35,087 nt of DNA, from contig CALEXX010000015.1 of NCBI GenBank assembly GCA_937925095.1, positions 1 through 35,087 of the forward strand, in the 5' to 3' direction. This document shows, piece after piece, positions 24,473-31,856 of the stretch (its first letter is position 1; every line of letters starts with the position of its first letter). The stretch is from an uncultured Leptotrichia sp. (GTDB lineage: Bacteria > Fusobacteriota > Fusobacteriia > Fusobacteriales > Leptotrichiaceae). The notes beneath the pieces were generated by a model. It saw only the letters and a program-made list of their open reading frames with translations. It was not told the origin of the DNA and did no database searches. Both the position numbers and the translations under genes were made by a program.

Positions 24473-26080
24473 TTGAAAAAAATAGAAAAGATGAAAAGTA
24501 GGATAGCTTTACTGGTCATGTTTTTAATGATGTTTGTATCGGGGTATGCAGCAAACAATGATCTGAAAGTAGGTATGGAGTGTGGATATGCACCATTTAA
24601 CTGGTTTCAGAACAACGATAAAAACGGGGCAGTAAAAATTGAAAATGGGTACTGTAACGGTTATGACGTTGAAATAGCAAAATTAATAGCAAAGGGACTT
24701 AATAAAAAGCTTGTTATAGTGAAATCTGAGTGGGATGCATTGCTTGGGCCTGCATTGTCTGCAGGAAAGGTAGATATAGTAATTGCAGGAATGTCTCCAA
24801 CTCCTGAAAGAAAGCAGAGCCTTTCGTTTACAAAGCCTTATTATGAATCAGATCTTGTAGTTGTAGTGAGAAAAAACAGTAAATATGCCAATGCAAAGTC
24901 TATAAATGACTTTAAAGGTGCAAAAATAACAGGTCAGCAAAGCACTCTCCACTATAATGTCATAGATCAGATGAAGGGAGTTGCTAAACAGGAGGCAATG
25001 AAAAATTTTCCTTCAATGGTGGTTGCATTAAGTTCAGGTAAAATAGATGGATATGTTTCTGAAAGACCTGGAGCAATGGCGGCAGTAGATTCAAATCCTG
25101 AACTTAAATTTGTAAGTTTTGAAGGAGAAAATGGTTTTACATATGAAAAATCAGAGCTCGATATTGCCATAGGAGTAAAAAAAGGCGATGAGGAACTGGT
25201 AGGAAAAATAGATAAAATACTGGATGAAATTACACCTGAGCAGAGAACGGAAATAATGAACTCTGCTATAAAAAATCAGCCTAAAACTGATGAGGTTGGA
25301 GAAAATGGAAAAAAGACATTTTTTGCATGGGTTGCATTTTTTGTAAAAAATAACTGGAAGGGATTTCTGACAGGTACATGGAATACTTTATTTATCTCCC
25401 TTACAGGAACAATAGTAGGATTTATAATTGGGTTAGGAGTTACATTAGTAAAAAATATACATACTGATGAAAGAACTCCGAAACTGAAAAAAATAATACT
25501 TAAAATAGCAAATACTATTTTCTCAGTTTATGTTTCAATATTTAGGGGAACACCAATGATAGTTCAGTCAATGGTAATATACTATGGACTAGCTGATGTT
25601 TTAAAGTTTTCTCCTATGGGAGCCGCACTGTTTATAGTTTCCATTAATACAGGAGCATATATGTGTGAAATTATAAGAGGAGGAATAGATTCCATTGACA
25701 AAGGACAGTTTGAGGCGGCAGAAGCTCTTGGAATGACTCATTTCCAAATGATGAGCAGTATAATTTTTCCTCAGATGTTCAGAGTCATACTTCCTTCAAT
25801 AGGAAATGAATTTATTATAAACATAAAGGATACTTCAGTATTGAATGTAATAAGTGTTACTGAACTGTTCTATACTTCAAATGCAATAGCAGGAACTTAT
25901 TTGAGATACTATGAAGTGTTTATTATCACAAGTGTAATTTATTTCTTCCTGACATTTACTCTGACTGCAATCCTGAAATATATAGAGAAAAAAATAGACG
26001 GACCTCAAAATTTTGAATTTTTGGAAGAGGTAGCGGAAGAAAATTCTCAGAATGTTGAGATTTCAGGAGGTAAGGCATAA
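24473..26080 (+). CDS. Amino-acid ABC transporter, solute-binding protein fused to permease
   Basis: 535 residues. After a signal-like N-terminus (IALLVMFLMMFVSGYAA) comes a family 3 periplasmic binding domain at about 25-275, with VGMECGYAPFNW, GYDVEIAKLIAKGL and SPTPERKQSLSFTKPYYES. A HisM-type permease domain at about 290-515 follows, with FRGTPMIVQSMVIYYGL and the ATPase-contacting EAAEALGMTHFQMM. The TTG start at 24473 is favoured: AAAGGAG lies at normal distance, while the ATG at 24491 has no SD. Its operon position suggests lysine or another basic amino acid as substrate (inference). The ATPase gene overlaps its stop codon. Confidence 0.9.
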   Translation: MKKIEKMKSRIALLVMFLMMFVSGYAANNDLKVGMECGYAPFNWFQNNDKNGAVKIENGYCNGYDVEIAKLIAKGLNKKLVIVKSEWDALLGPALSAGKVDIVIAGMSPTPERKQSLSFTKPYYESDLVVVVRKNSKYANAKSINDFKGAKITGQQSTLHYNVIDQMKGVAKQEAMKNFPSMVVALSSGKIDGYVSERPGAMAAVDSNPELKFVSFEGENGFTYEKSELDIAIGVKKGDEELVGKIDKILDEITPEQRTEIMNSAIKNQPKTDEVGENGKKTFFAWVAFFVKNNWKGFLTGTWNTLFISLTGTIVGFIIGLGVTLVKNIHTDERTPKLKKIILKIANTIFSVYVSIFRGTPMIVQSMVIYYGLADVLKFSPMGAALFIVSINTGAYMCEIIRGGIDSIDKGQFEAAEALGMTHFQMMSSIIFPQMFRVILPSIGNEFIINIKDTSVLNVISVTELFYTSNAIAGTYLRYYEVFIITSVIYFFLTFTLTAILKYIEKKIDGPQNFEFLEEVAEENSQNVEISGGKA

Positions 26081-26826
26081 TGGAAAGAGGAAATAAAGTA
26101 ATTGAAGTAAAAAATATAAGAAAAGATTTTGGAAAAAGAACAGTTTTAAAAGATATAAACTTTGATGTATACGAAAAGGAAGTTGTAAGTATTATAGGAT
26201 CTTCAGGAAGTGGAAAATCTACTCTTTTAAGATGTATAAACCTACTGGAAAGACCTACTGAAGGAGAAATACTGTTTCATGGAAAAGATATTATTTCAGG
26301 AAGCATGCCACTTGTAAAACTTAGGGAAAAAGTAGGAATGGTTTTTCAGCAGTTTAACCTTTTCAACAATCTCAGTGTTCTTGATAACTGTGTAATTGGA
26401 CAAATGAAGGTTCTGAAAAAGACGCGTGAAGAAGCTGAAAAGACGGCAAAGGAACTTTTAGCAAAGGTAGGAATGGAAAGATTCATTCATGCAAAACCGG
26501 CTCAAATTTCAGGAGGGCAGAAACAGAGGGTTGCAATAGCAAGGGCACTTGCAATGGAACCGGAAGTACTTCTTTTTGATGAGCCTACATCAGCACTTGA
26601 CCCGGAAATGGTAGGAGAGGTGCTGAAGGTTATGAAGGATTTGGCAAAAAGTGGACTTACAATGCTTGTAGTAACTCACGAAATGGACTTTGCACACGAT
26701 GTGTCAAGCCGTGTAGTATTTATGGATCAGGGAGTTATTGTAGAAGATGACAAACCTGAAGTAATTTTTGACAATCCTAAACATGAAAGAACAAAAGAAT
26801 TTTTATCGAGAATGTTAAATAAATAA
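26080..26826 (+). CDS. Amino-acid ABC transporter ATPase (GlnQ/HisP type)
   Basis: 248 residues. Walker A GSSGSGKST at 38-46, Q-loop VFQQFNLFNNLSVLDN, signature ISGGQKQRVAIARAL, Walker B VLLFDEPTSALDPE and switch His in VVTHEMDFAHDVSSRV, all intact and typical of polar amino-acid importers. The start overlaps the last base of the upstream stop (TAATG), so the two are translationally coupled and form one importer. It is the last gene of the lysine-riboswitch operon; a terminator follows at 26907. Confidence 0.93.
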   Translation: MERGNKVIEVKNIRKDFGKRTVLKDINFDVYEKEVVSIIGSSGSGKSTLLRCINLLERPTEGEILFHGKDIISGSMPLVKLREKVGMVFQQFNLFNNLSVLDNCVIGQMKVLKKTREEAEKTAKELLAKVGMERFIHAKPAQISGGQKQRVAIARALAMEPEVLLFDEPTSALDPEMVGEVLKVMKDLAKSGLTMLVVTHEMDFAHDVSSRVVFMDQGVIVEDDKPEVIFDNPKHERTKEFLSRMLNK

Positions 26827-26906
26827 TAATACTTAGTAAATGCTGTGAGGATTATTAATCTTGATAAAAACAGTTTTACATAAGAAAAATAAATAAATTA
26901 ATATAA

Positions 26907-26937
26907 AAATATCAATATTTATATTGATATTTTTTTT
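26907..26937 (+). terminator. Terminator of the lysine operon
   Basis: AAATATCAATA and TATTGATATTT around a TTTA loop, followed by more T. Confidence 0.8.
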
Positions 26938-26986
26938 AAAATAATGTAAAATAATTAAAAACAATAAATATTATAAGGAGAAATTA

Positions 26987-27787
26987 ATGTCTAAAAAAGA
27001 TGTGAAAAAAGCGAATACAGAAGTTAATTTAACTGCTGAAGAAAAAGAAGAATTAAAAGGAAACGAAGAAGGAATAAGACAAGTTCTTATCAATAAGGCA
27101 ATACTAGATACTGCAAAAAAATATGAATTTACACCTGAAGAAAAGGAAGAATTTGATTACCATTTCAAAAATGAAAAGGCAAAATTCTTTATAGCAAAAG
27201 AAATCGAAGGAAAAATTTCTGTAAATGAAGATGAAGTTACAAGAATTTACAATGAAAACAAAGCACAGTTTGACGCACAAAACATTGGATTCTCTGATGC
27301 AAGGGAAATTATCCAAAGAGATTTATTACAGCAACAGCTTGTAGTTCTTGAAGATGAAGAAATAAACAAATTAATTCAGGAAATGAAAAAATCAGTTGAA
27401 GTAACTAAAGAAGAAATTTTATTTTCAAAAGGAAATCCTGATATAATAAAAGGAATTGTTATTGGAAAAATAATTGAAAGAAAAATGAAAGAAACTGATT
27501 TTGAGAAAAAAGAAGAAGCAAACATAAAAATAATTGAAAGTAATGTGTACATAAACTTCTACTTGGATCTTCAAGTTAGAAAAAATGTTGTAGTTACTCA
27601 AAAAGAAGTAGCTGATATTTATGAAGCAGAAAGAGGAAAATTAGGAAATATTACACCTAACGATGCATATAATCAAATTGCAAACGGATTATTAAACAAC
27701 AAAGCAAACGAAGAAAGAATGAATATTGTTAATAAAATATCTGAAGAATATAAAGTAGAAGATTTAGTAAAAGAAAACTTAAAATAA
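26987..27787 (+). CDS. SurA/peptidyl-prolyl isomerase N-domain-like protein, no signal peptide
   Basis: 266 residues, highly charged and mostly helical. Two related segments are seen: AKFFIAKEIEGKISVNEDEV followed by TRIYNENKAQFD (about 64-97), and INFYLDLQVRKNVVVTQKEV followed by ADIYEAERGKLG (about 187-220). Both have the pattern of SurA_N/parvulin-chaperone helices in which a short acidic stretch ends in a Tyr-xx-Asn/Glu helix. No parvulin catalytic domain and no signal peptide are apparent, so a cytoplasmic chaperone-like role is possible but unproven. SD AAGGAG lies before ATG. It has its own upstream region after the lysine-operon terminator. Confidence 0.55.
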   Translation: MSKKDVKKANTEVNLTAEEKEELKGNEEGIRQVLINKAILDTAKKYEFTPEEKEEFDYHFKNEKAKFFIAKEIEGKISVNEDEVTRIYNENKAQFDAQNIGFSDAREIIQRDLLQQQLVVLEDEEINKLIQEMKKSVEVTKEEILFSKGNPDIIKGIVIGKIIERKMKETDFEKKEEANIKIIESNVYINFYLDLQVRKNVVVTQKEVADIYEAERGKLGNITPNDAYNQIANGLLNNKANEERMNIVNKISEEYKVEDLVKENLK

Positions 27788-27841
27788 TAATTTAAAGTAT
27801 ATAATCTTATAATTAAATAGAAGTAAATTAGCGAAAATTTC

Positions 27842-27870
27842 TTGACAAATAATGGGAAATAGGATATAAT
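27842..27870 (+). promoter_or_regulatory. Promoter of rplM-rpsI
   Basis: Consensus TTGACA (27842-27847) and TATAAT (27865-27870) with a 17-base spacer. Confidence 0.8.
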
Positions 27871-27875
27871 CATTA

Positions 27876-27930
27876 AATGTAATCCTTTCCCACAAAGGAC
27901 CGATATATCCTATAAATTATAAGAGAAATT
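27876..27930 (+). promoter_or_regulatory. Candidate L13 autoregulatory leader
   Basis: The 5' UTR contains TCCTTT-CCCAC-AAAGGA (27883-27899), a short strong hairpin near the transcript start. Bacterial L13-S9 operons often have an L13-binding leader hairpin; whether this matches the known motif needs a covariance-model search. Confidence 0.4.
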
Positions 27931-27943
27931 AGGAGGATAAAAA

Positions 27944-28378
27944 GTGAACAAATGTACTGTAATGCAAAAGAAAGAAGAAGTAACAAGAAACTGGTATGAA
28001 ATAGATGCAGAAGGAAAAATACTAGGAAAAATAGCTACTGAAATAGCTGTAAGATTAATGGGTAAACACAAACCAAGTTACACACCACATGTTGATGGAG
28101 GAGACTACGTAGTAGTAGTAAATGCAGATAAATTTGCTGTAACTGGTAAAAAAATGTTGGATAAGAAATATTATAGACATAGTGGATATCCTGGAGGATT
28201 AAAAGTTAGAAGTCTTGAAGAAATGCTTGAAAAGAAACCTACTGAAGTAATCAGAAAAGCTGTTGAAAGAATGCTACCTAAAAACAAATTAGGAAGTCAA
28301 ATGATTAACAGACTAAAAATTTACACTGGAACTGAGCATGACCATGTAGCTCAAAAACCAGAAAGAATAGAATTATAG
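27944..28378 (+). CDS. rplM: 50S ribosomal protein L13
   Basis: 144 residues. Family blocks WYEIDAEGKILGKIATEIA, LMGKHKPSYTPHVDGGDYVV, KKYYRHSGYPGGL and AVERMLPKNKLGSQMINRLK are present. The GTG start at 27944 follows AGGAGG. The leader upstream may allow autogenous control. rpsI follows after 12 bases. Confidence 0.98.
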   Translation: MNKCTVMQKKEEVTRNWYEIDAEGKILGKIATEIAVRLMGKHKPSYTPHVDGGDYVVVVNADKFAVTGKKMLDKKYYRHSGYPGGLKVRSLEEMLEKKPTEVIRKAVERMLPKNKLGSQMINRLKIYTGTEHDHVAQKPERIEL

Positions 28379-28390
28379 GAGGTAATTTTC

Positions 28391-28789
28391 GTGGCAGAAA
28401 AAATTCAATATTTAGGAACAGGTAGAAGAAAGACTTCAGTAGCAAGAGTTAGATTAGTACCAGGTGAAGCAGGGGTAACAATAAACGGTAAAGATATGAG
28501 AGATTATTTTGGAGGAAGAGAATTACTTGCCAAAATAGTTGAACAACCATTAGAATTAACAGAAACATTAAATAAATACGGAGTAAAAGTAAATGTTAAC
28601 GGTGGAGGAAATACAGGTCAAGCAGGAGCTATAAGACACGGTGTTTCAAGAGCCTTAATAGTTGCTGACGAATCTTTAAGAGGAGCTTTAAAAGAAGCAG
28701 GATTCTTAACAAGAGATTCAAGAATGGTTGAAAGAAAGAAATACGGGAAAAAGAAAGCAAGAAGAAGCCCACAATTCTCAAAAAGATAA
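28391..28789 (+). CDS. rpsI: 30S ribosomal protein S9
   Basis: 132 residues. GTGRRKTSVARVRLVPGEAG, GGGNTGQAGAIRHGVSRAL and the C-terminal KKYGKKKARRSPQFSKR tail, which reaches the P-site tRNA, identify it. The GTG start at 28391 follows GGAGG. It is the second gene of the L13-S9 operon and is followed by a terminator. Confidence 0.98.
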   Translation: MAEKIQYLGTGRRKTSVARVRLVPGEAGVTINGKDMRDYFGGRELLAKIVEQPLELTETLNKYGVKVNVNGGGNTGQAGAIRHGVSRALIVADESLRGALKEAGFLTRDSRMVERKKYGKKKARRSPQFSKR

Positions 28790-28806
28790 TATTATTATTT
28801 CATATT

Positions 28807-28838
28807 CCCTTGAAAACATTGTTTTTCAAGGGTTTTTA
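28807..28838 (+). terminator. Terminator of rplM-rpsI
   Basis: CCCTTGAAAA, loop, TTTTTCAAGGG, then a T run. Confidence 0.85.
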
Positions 28839-28854
28839 TTTTGAAAAAGATTTC

Positions 28855-28883
28855 TTGTTTTAATGTACAAAATTTGATATAAT
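28855..28883 (+). promoter_or_regulatory. Promoter of the small TGA-containing ORF
   Basis: TTGTTT (28855-28860) and TATAAT (28878-28883), 17 bases apart, just after the rpsI terminator. Confidence 0.5.
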
Positions 28884-28914
28884 ACGTTCAAACTAGACAA
28901 AAGGAGACAGAATT

Positions 28915-29046
28915 ATGTGAGTTGGATGTGTTGTGGCTTTAGTTGTAGGTGCAGGTGTACTTATAGATGATATTAAGAAAAAGAAAAAGGGAAAAGAAGA
29001 AGAAAAAAATAAAGAAAAGATAGAAGACAAGAAACAAGATATGTAA
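28915..29046 (+). pseudogene. Small hydrophobic/charged protein with TGA as codon 2
   Basis: An excellent SD (AAGGAG, 28901-28906) is eight bases before ATG, but the next codon is TGA. The frame then stays open for 41 codons: a hydrophobic segment VGCVVALVVGAGVLIDDI followed by a Lys/Glu-rich tail ending KKQDM. Promoter, SD, membrane-anchor-plus-charged-tail design and terminator all suggest a real gene. A one-base change of GGA or AGA to TGA would explain the stop. Initiation at GTG or at a later codon, or a sequencing error, is also possible. A +2 overlapping frame from GTG at 28917 encodes a 17-residue Cys-rich peptide, probably chance. Confidence 0.4.
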
Positions 29047-29079
29047 TCTGAAAAACTTTATTTTATGACATATATTACT

Positions 29080-29117
29080 TAAAATAGGCTAAAAAAAATT
29101 TAGCCTATTTTAAAATA
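29080..29117 (+). terminator. Terminator after the small TGA-containing ORF
   Basis: TAAAATAGGCTAAA and TTTAGCCTATTTTA form a long inverted repeat; the arms carry the A and T runs, so it may work on both strands. Confidence 0.75.
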
Positions 29118-29201
29118 AATTGACAAAAATAAATGAAATAAAAAAATCTGAGAAATAAAATATGCTTGAAGATATCAATTTATTGAAAAGAGGAATAAAA
29201 A

Positions 29202-29444
29202 ATGTTGTCAAAAAATCATAGGCTTTATAAAGCTTTCAAGGAAATGAAAAATATAGAAAAAGAAATCCAGAAAAAGAAAGACAATATATCCTGGAAAGGA
29301 TTGGATGGTCCTTTCATAGGAGAAGAAATAAAGTTACATAGGGATTTTTTTGAGTTTATGATAAAAGTTTGTGAAGAAGAGAAAAATTTGAAGTTTAAAT
29401 TTTCTGATTTAGAGAATTTGTATAAAAATGATAAAGAGGAGTAA
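29202..29444 (+). CDS. Hypothetical protein, 80 residues
   Basis: Starts MLSKNHRLYKAFKEMKNIEK and is rich in Lys and Glu, with predicted helices at about 5-30 and 45-65 and a glycine-containing turn (WKGLDGPFIGEE) between them. It resembles a small helical hairpin protein; no family is recognised. SD AGAGGA is about 10 bases before ATG. A TTGACA lies at 29120 but without a clear -10. It is monocistronic, with a terminator directly after. Confidence 0.5.
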   Translation: MLSKNHRLYKAFKEMKNIEKEIQKKKDNISWKGLDGPFIGEEIKLHRDFFEFMIKVCEEEKNLKFKFSDLENLYKNDKEE

Positions 29445-29450
29445 TAATTC

Positions 29451-29477
29451 AAGAGCAATTTAACGATTGCTCTTTTC
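29451..29477 (+). terminator. Terminator after the 80-residue ORF
   Basis: AAGAGCAAT and ATTGCTCTT around TTAACG, then TTCT. Confidence 0.75.
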
Positions 29478-29677
29478 TATTTACATCCTTTTTTAAGATT
29501 TGTAAATGGAAAAGAATAAATCAAATATAATATAGTACACTAAAAAATATCAGGAATACAGAATTGTATCAAAAGAAGAAAAACTTGAGCTGTAGTAATA
29601 AAAATGATATTGTAAAAAAACAATATTAATGGTAAAATTAAAAATAAAAATAAATTTATAGTTGAAAGGACTGAAAT

Positions 29678-30154
29678 ATGGAAATACTAGGAATGTTAGG
29701 TTCATTTATTGGAGTGATACCTGGAATTATATTATATGTAGTGTTAACGAGAATAAATTTTTATGGTTCAATTGCAGCAATAGTCATGTATTATGGTGCT
29801 GTTGGTGGATATCATTTTTTAATAGAAAAACTGAAAAAGAAAGATTATGATGAATTTCAGGAAAGAAAAAGTAGATTTAATACAATAACAAGAGAAAATT
29901 TTTCACCTTTTGGTATGGTTTTTTCAGCAATTCCTGGAATTATAGGTGTTTATCTGGCAGAACTTATTAACTTTATTTTGGATCTGAAAGCAAACAATCC
30001 TGGAGTACCTATTGGGAAAATCACATCATATGCAATGGAAAATATATTCTCGTCTGAATATCCCTATTTAGTATATGGAGTTATAAGCTGTGGATTAATC
30101 ATATTTTCGGCGGGAGTATTAGTTTATCAGAGCTGGAAAATGAAAAAAAACTAA
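29678..30154 (+). CDS. Integral membrane protein, 158 residues, unknown
   Basis: Four hydrophobic stretches: about residues 4-25 (GMLGSFIGVIPGIILYVVLT), 28-48 (GSIAAIVMYYGAVGGYHFLI), 77-100 (FGMVFSAIPGIIGVYLAELI) and 130-152 (YLVYGVISCGLIIFSAGVLV). A charged cytoplasmic loop lies after the second (EKLKKKDYDEFQERKSR). The repeated S-x-I-P-G-I-I motif in segments 1 and 3 hints at an internal duplication. Only 24 bases separate it from the propeller-UDG gene, so the two are likely co-transcribed. No family recognised. Confidence 0.65.
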   Translation: MEILGMLGSFIGVIPGIILYVVLTRINFYGSIAAIVMYYGAVGGYHFLIEKLKKKDYDEFQERKSRFNTITRENFSPFGMVFSAIPGIIGVYLAELINFILDLKANNPGVPIGKITSYAMENIFSSEYPYLVYGVISCGLIIFSAGVLVYQSWKMKKN

Positions 30155-30178
30155 AATCTATATATGAGGTTATAGAGT

Positions 30179-31813
30179 ATGAAAACAATTTTAGAAGACA
30201 ATATATCATATGATACAAAAATAAAAGATTTTGGAGTAGATTCTGTAAATAAGAGAATAATAACAACAGGAGATAAACTGATTTTTTTAAAAGAAGGAAA
30301 AATAGAAAAGAAAGTTGCAGGAAAAATAAAGAATTGTGAAGTAATCCGGTATATAAAGGAAAAAAATCAGCTTTTTGTTTCCAGCATATTTTTTGTTTCT
30401 ACACAAAATGGAAAAGTTTATAAATGTGATGGAAGAAGAAAAAAAATATTAGAAGAAGTGTATGATTTTGAGAGAACTCCTGAGGTAGTTGATTTTACTA
30501 CAGGTGGGAAAATAATTTTTATTGAAAATAATACACTCTGTTCGTATGATGTAAATACAAAGGAATCATATATTACTCAATCTTTTTCAGAAAATATGAC
30601 TAAAGGAAATTATAGAATATTCACAAGTGGAGAAAATGTAATATTGAAATATAGGGAACTGCATGAAAAAAGCAACAGAATAAACATTTTTGACAGCAAA
30701 CTTGAAAAAATATTTGATATAAAAACAGAAAATAATCATATTTATTCTAAAATTGTGGGAATTGAATATCTTGCTGGAACAGATGCCGGAGAGATAGAAA
30801 TATGGAATATAATTGAAGCAGAAATGTATAATTCAATTAAGATTTCCAATTCCAGAATAACTTTTATTGAGAAAAATGACAAAAACTATTTTATAGGAAC
30901 AGGAACAGGAGATCTTATAATTACAGATGAAACCTTTAAAATACAGGTAATACAGAATGTTTTTAAGAATGAAATAACAAAAATATGTGTAATAGAAGAT
31001 GAAATCTTTGTTCTTGGTGTTGAAAATAGAATAGTAAAATTTAAGATAATAGATGAAACAAATGAAGTCAAAAATAATATTCAGAGAATGGAATTTATGG
31101 AAAAATATAACATACATGAAGATTACTATGATTTTTTCACTATGGAAAAAGTGGCGGCAATAAATAGTTTTATAAAATGTATGGAAATAAGAAAAATAGA
31201 GTACATTCCCAAAAATGAATATATATTTAAGGCATTAAGAAGTTCGATTTCATCAAGAAAAGTATGTATACTTTCCAATGAACCGTATTCCAAAGAGGAA
31301 ATAGCTACCGGGCTTGCATTTGAGGTTCAGAATACTTCTTGGGTTAATCATGAAATAAACATTTCATTGAAAAATATATTAAAATTACTATATAAAACTT
31401 ATAATGGAAAAATGGAAGATATTGAAAAAATAAGAAAAGAAATAGGTCATAACGAGTTTGCTATACTTCCGCCAAATGAATTATTTAAATCGTGGGAAAA
31501 GCAGGGAGTTCTTCTTTTAAATTCATCTCTGACAACCATTGCTGAAAAAAAAGGAGAACATAATGAATTCTGGCATCCTTTTACAAGAGAACTGATGGAG
31601 TATATTTCAACAAAAAATGAAAATATAGTATATTTTCTCTTGGGAAAAGATGCAGAACAGTTTGAAAAAAACATTTTAAATGGAGAAGTAATAAAGAGTA
31701 ATCATCCTGCAAAAGGTGGACATTCAGAAGGTGAAAAGGATTTTCTGAAGGGAGATTTCTTTGAAAAAACGAAAGATACAATAAACTGGCTAGGAATAAA
31801 AGAAATTATATAA
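30179..31813 (+). CDS. Beta-propeller-like domain fused to a degenerate uracil-DNA-glycosylase-like domain
   Basis: 544 residues. About 15-295 shows repeated strands with WD-like turns (STQNGKVYKCDG, AGTDAGEIEIWNIIEAEMYN, GTGTGDLIITDETFKIQVI), suggesting a beta-propeller. From about 340 the order of motifs follows family-1 uracil-DNA glycosylase: KVCILSNEPY at 361-370 in place of VVILGQDPY, GLAFEVQ, SLKNILKLLY, SWEKQGVLLLNSSLT at 438-452, FTRELMEYIS, YFLLGKDAEQF, SNHPAKGG at 507-514 in place of HPSPLS, and FFEKTKDTINWLG. The catalytic Asp is Glu368 here and the HPSP motif is changed to HPAK, so ordinary uracil excision is doubtful. No such fusion is known to me. Confidence 0.6.
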   Translation: MKTILEDNISYDTKIKDFGVDSVNKRIITTGDKLIFLKEGKIEKKVAGKIKNCEVIRYIKEKNQLFVSSIFFVSTQNGKVYKCDGRRKKILEEVYDFERTPEVVDFTTGGKIIFIENNTLCSYDVNTKESYITQSFSENMTKGNYRIFTSGENVILKYRELHEKSNRINIFDSKLEKIFDIKTENNHIYSKIVGIEYLAGTDAGEIEIWNIIEAEMYNSIKISNSRITFIEKNDKNYFIGTGTGDLIITDETFKIQVIQNVFKNEITKICVIEDEIFVLGVENRIVKFKIIDETNEVKNNIQRMEFMEKYNIHEDYYDFFTMEKVAAINSFIKCMEIRKIEYIPKNEYIFKALRSSISSRKVCILSNEPYSKEEIATGLAFEVQNTSWVNHEINISLKNILKLLYKTYNGKMEDIEKIRKEIGHNEFAILPPNELFKSWEKQGVLLLNSSLTTIAEKKGEHNEFWHPFTRELMEYISTKNENIVYFLLGKDAEQFEKNILNGEVIKSNHPAKGGHSEGEKDFLKGDFFEKTKDTINWLGIKEII

Positions 31814-31856
31814 AAAAAATTTTTGGAGAAGTGAGGAAGAAAAGGAGAAAGTATAA

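Noticed and set aside
28918..28920. TGA as a selenocysteine codon
   Set aside because: No SECIS-like hairpin seen directly after it, and residue 2 is an implausible place for selenocysteine.
28917..28970. 17-codon Cys-rich frame from GTG within the small ORF region
   Set aside because: Too short, poor start, and overlapped by a longer frame with a sensible membrane-protein pattern.
29534..29600. Short frame reading KKYQEYRIVSKEEKLEL that looks like a protein tail
   Set aside because: It has no start and is preceded by an in-frame stop; a gene relic is possible but too little is left to support.
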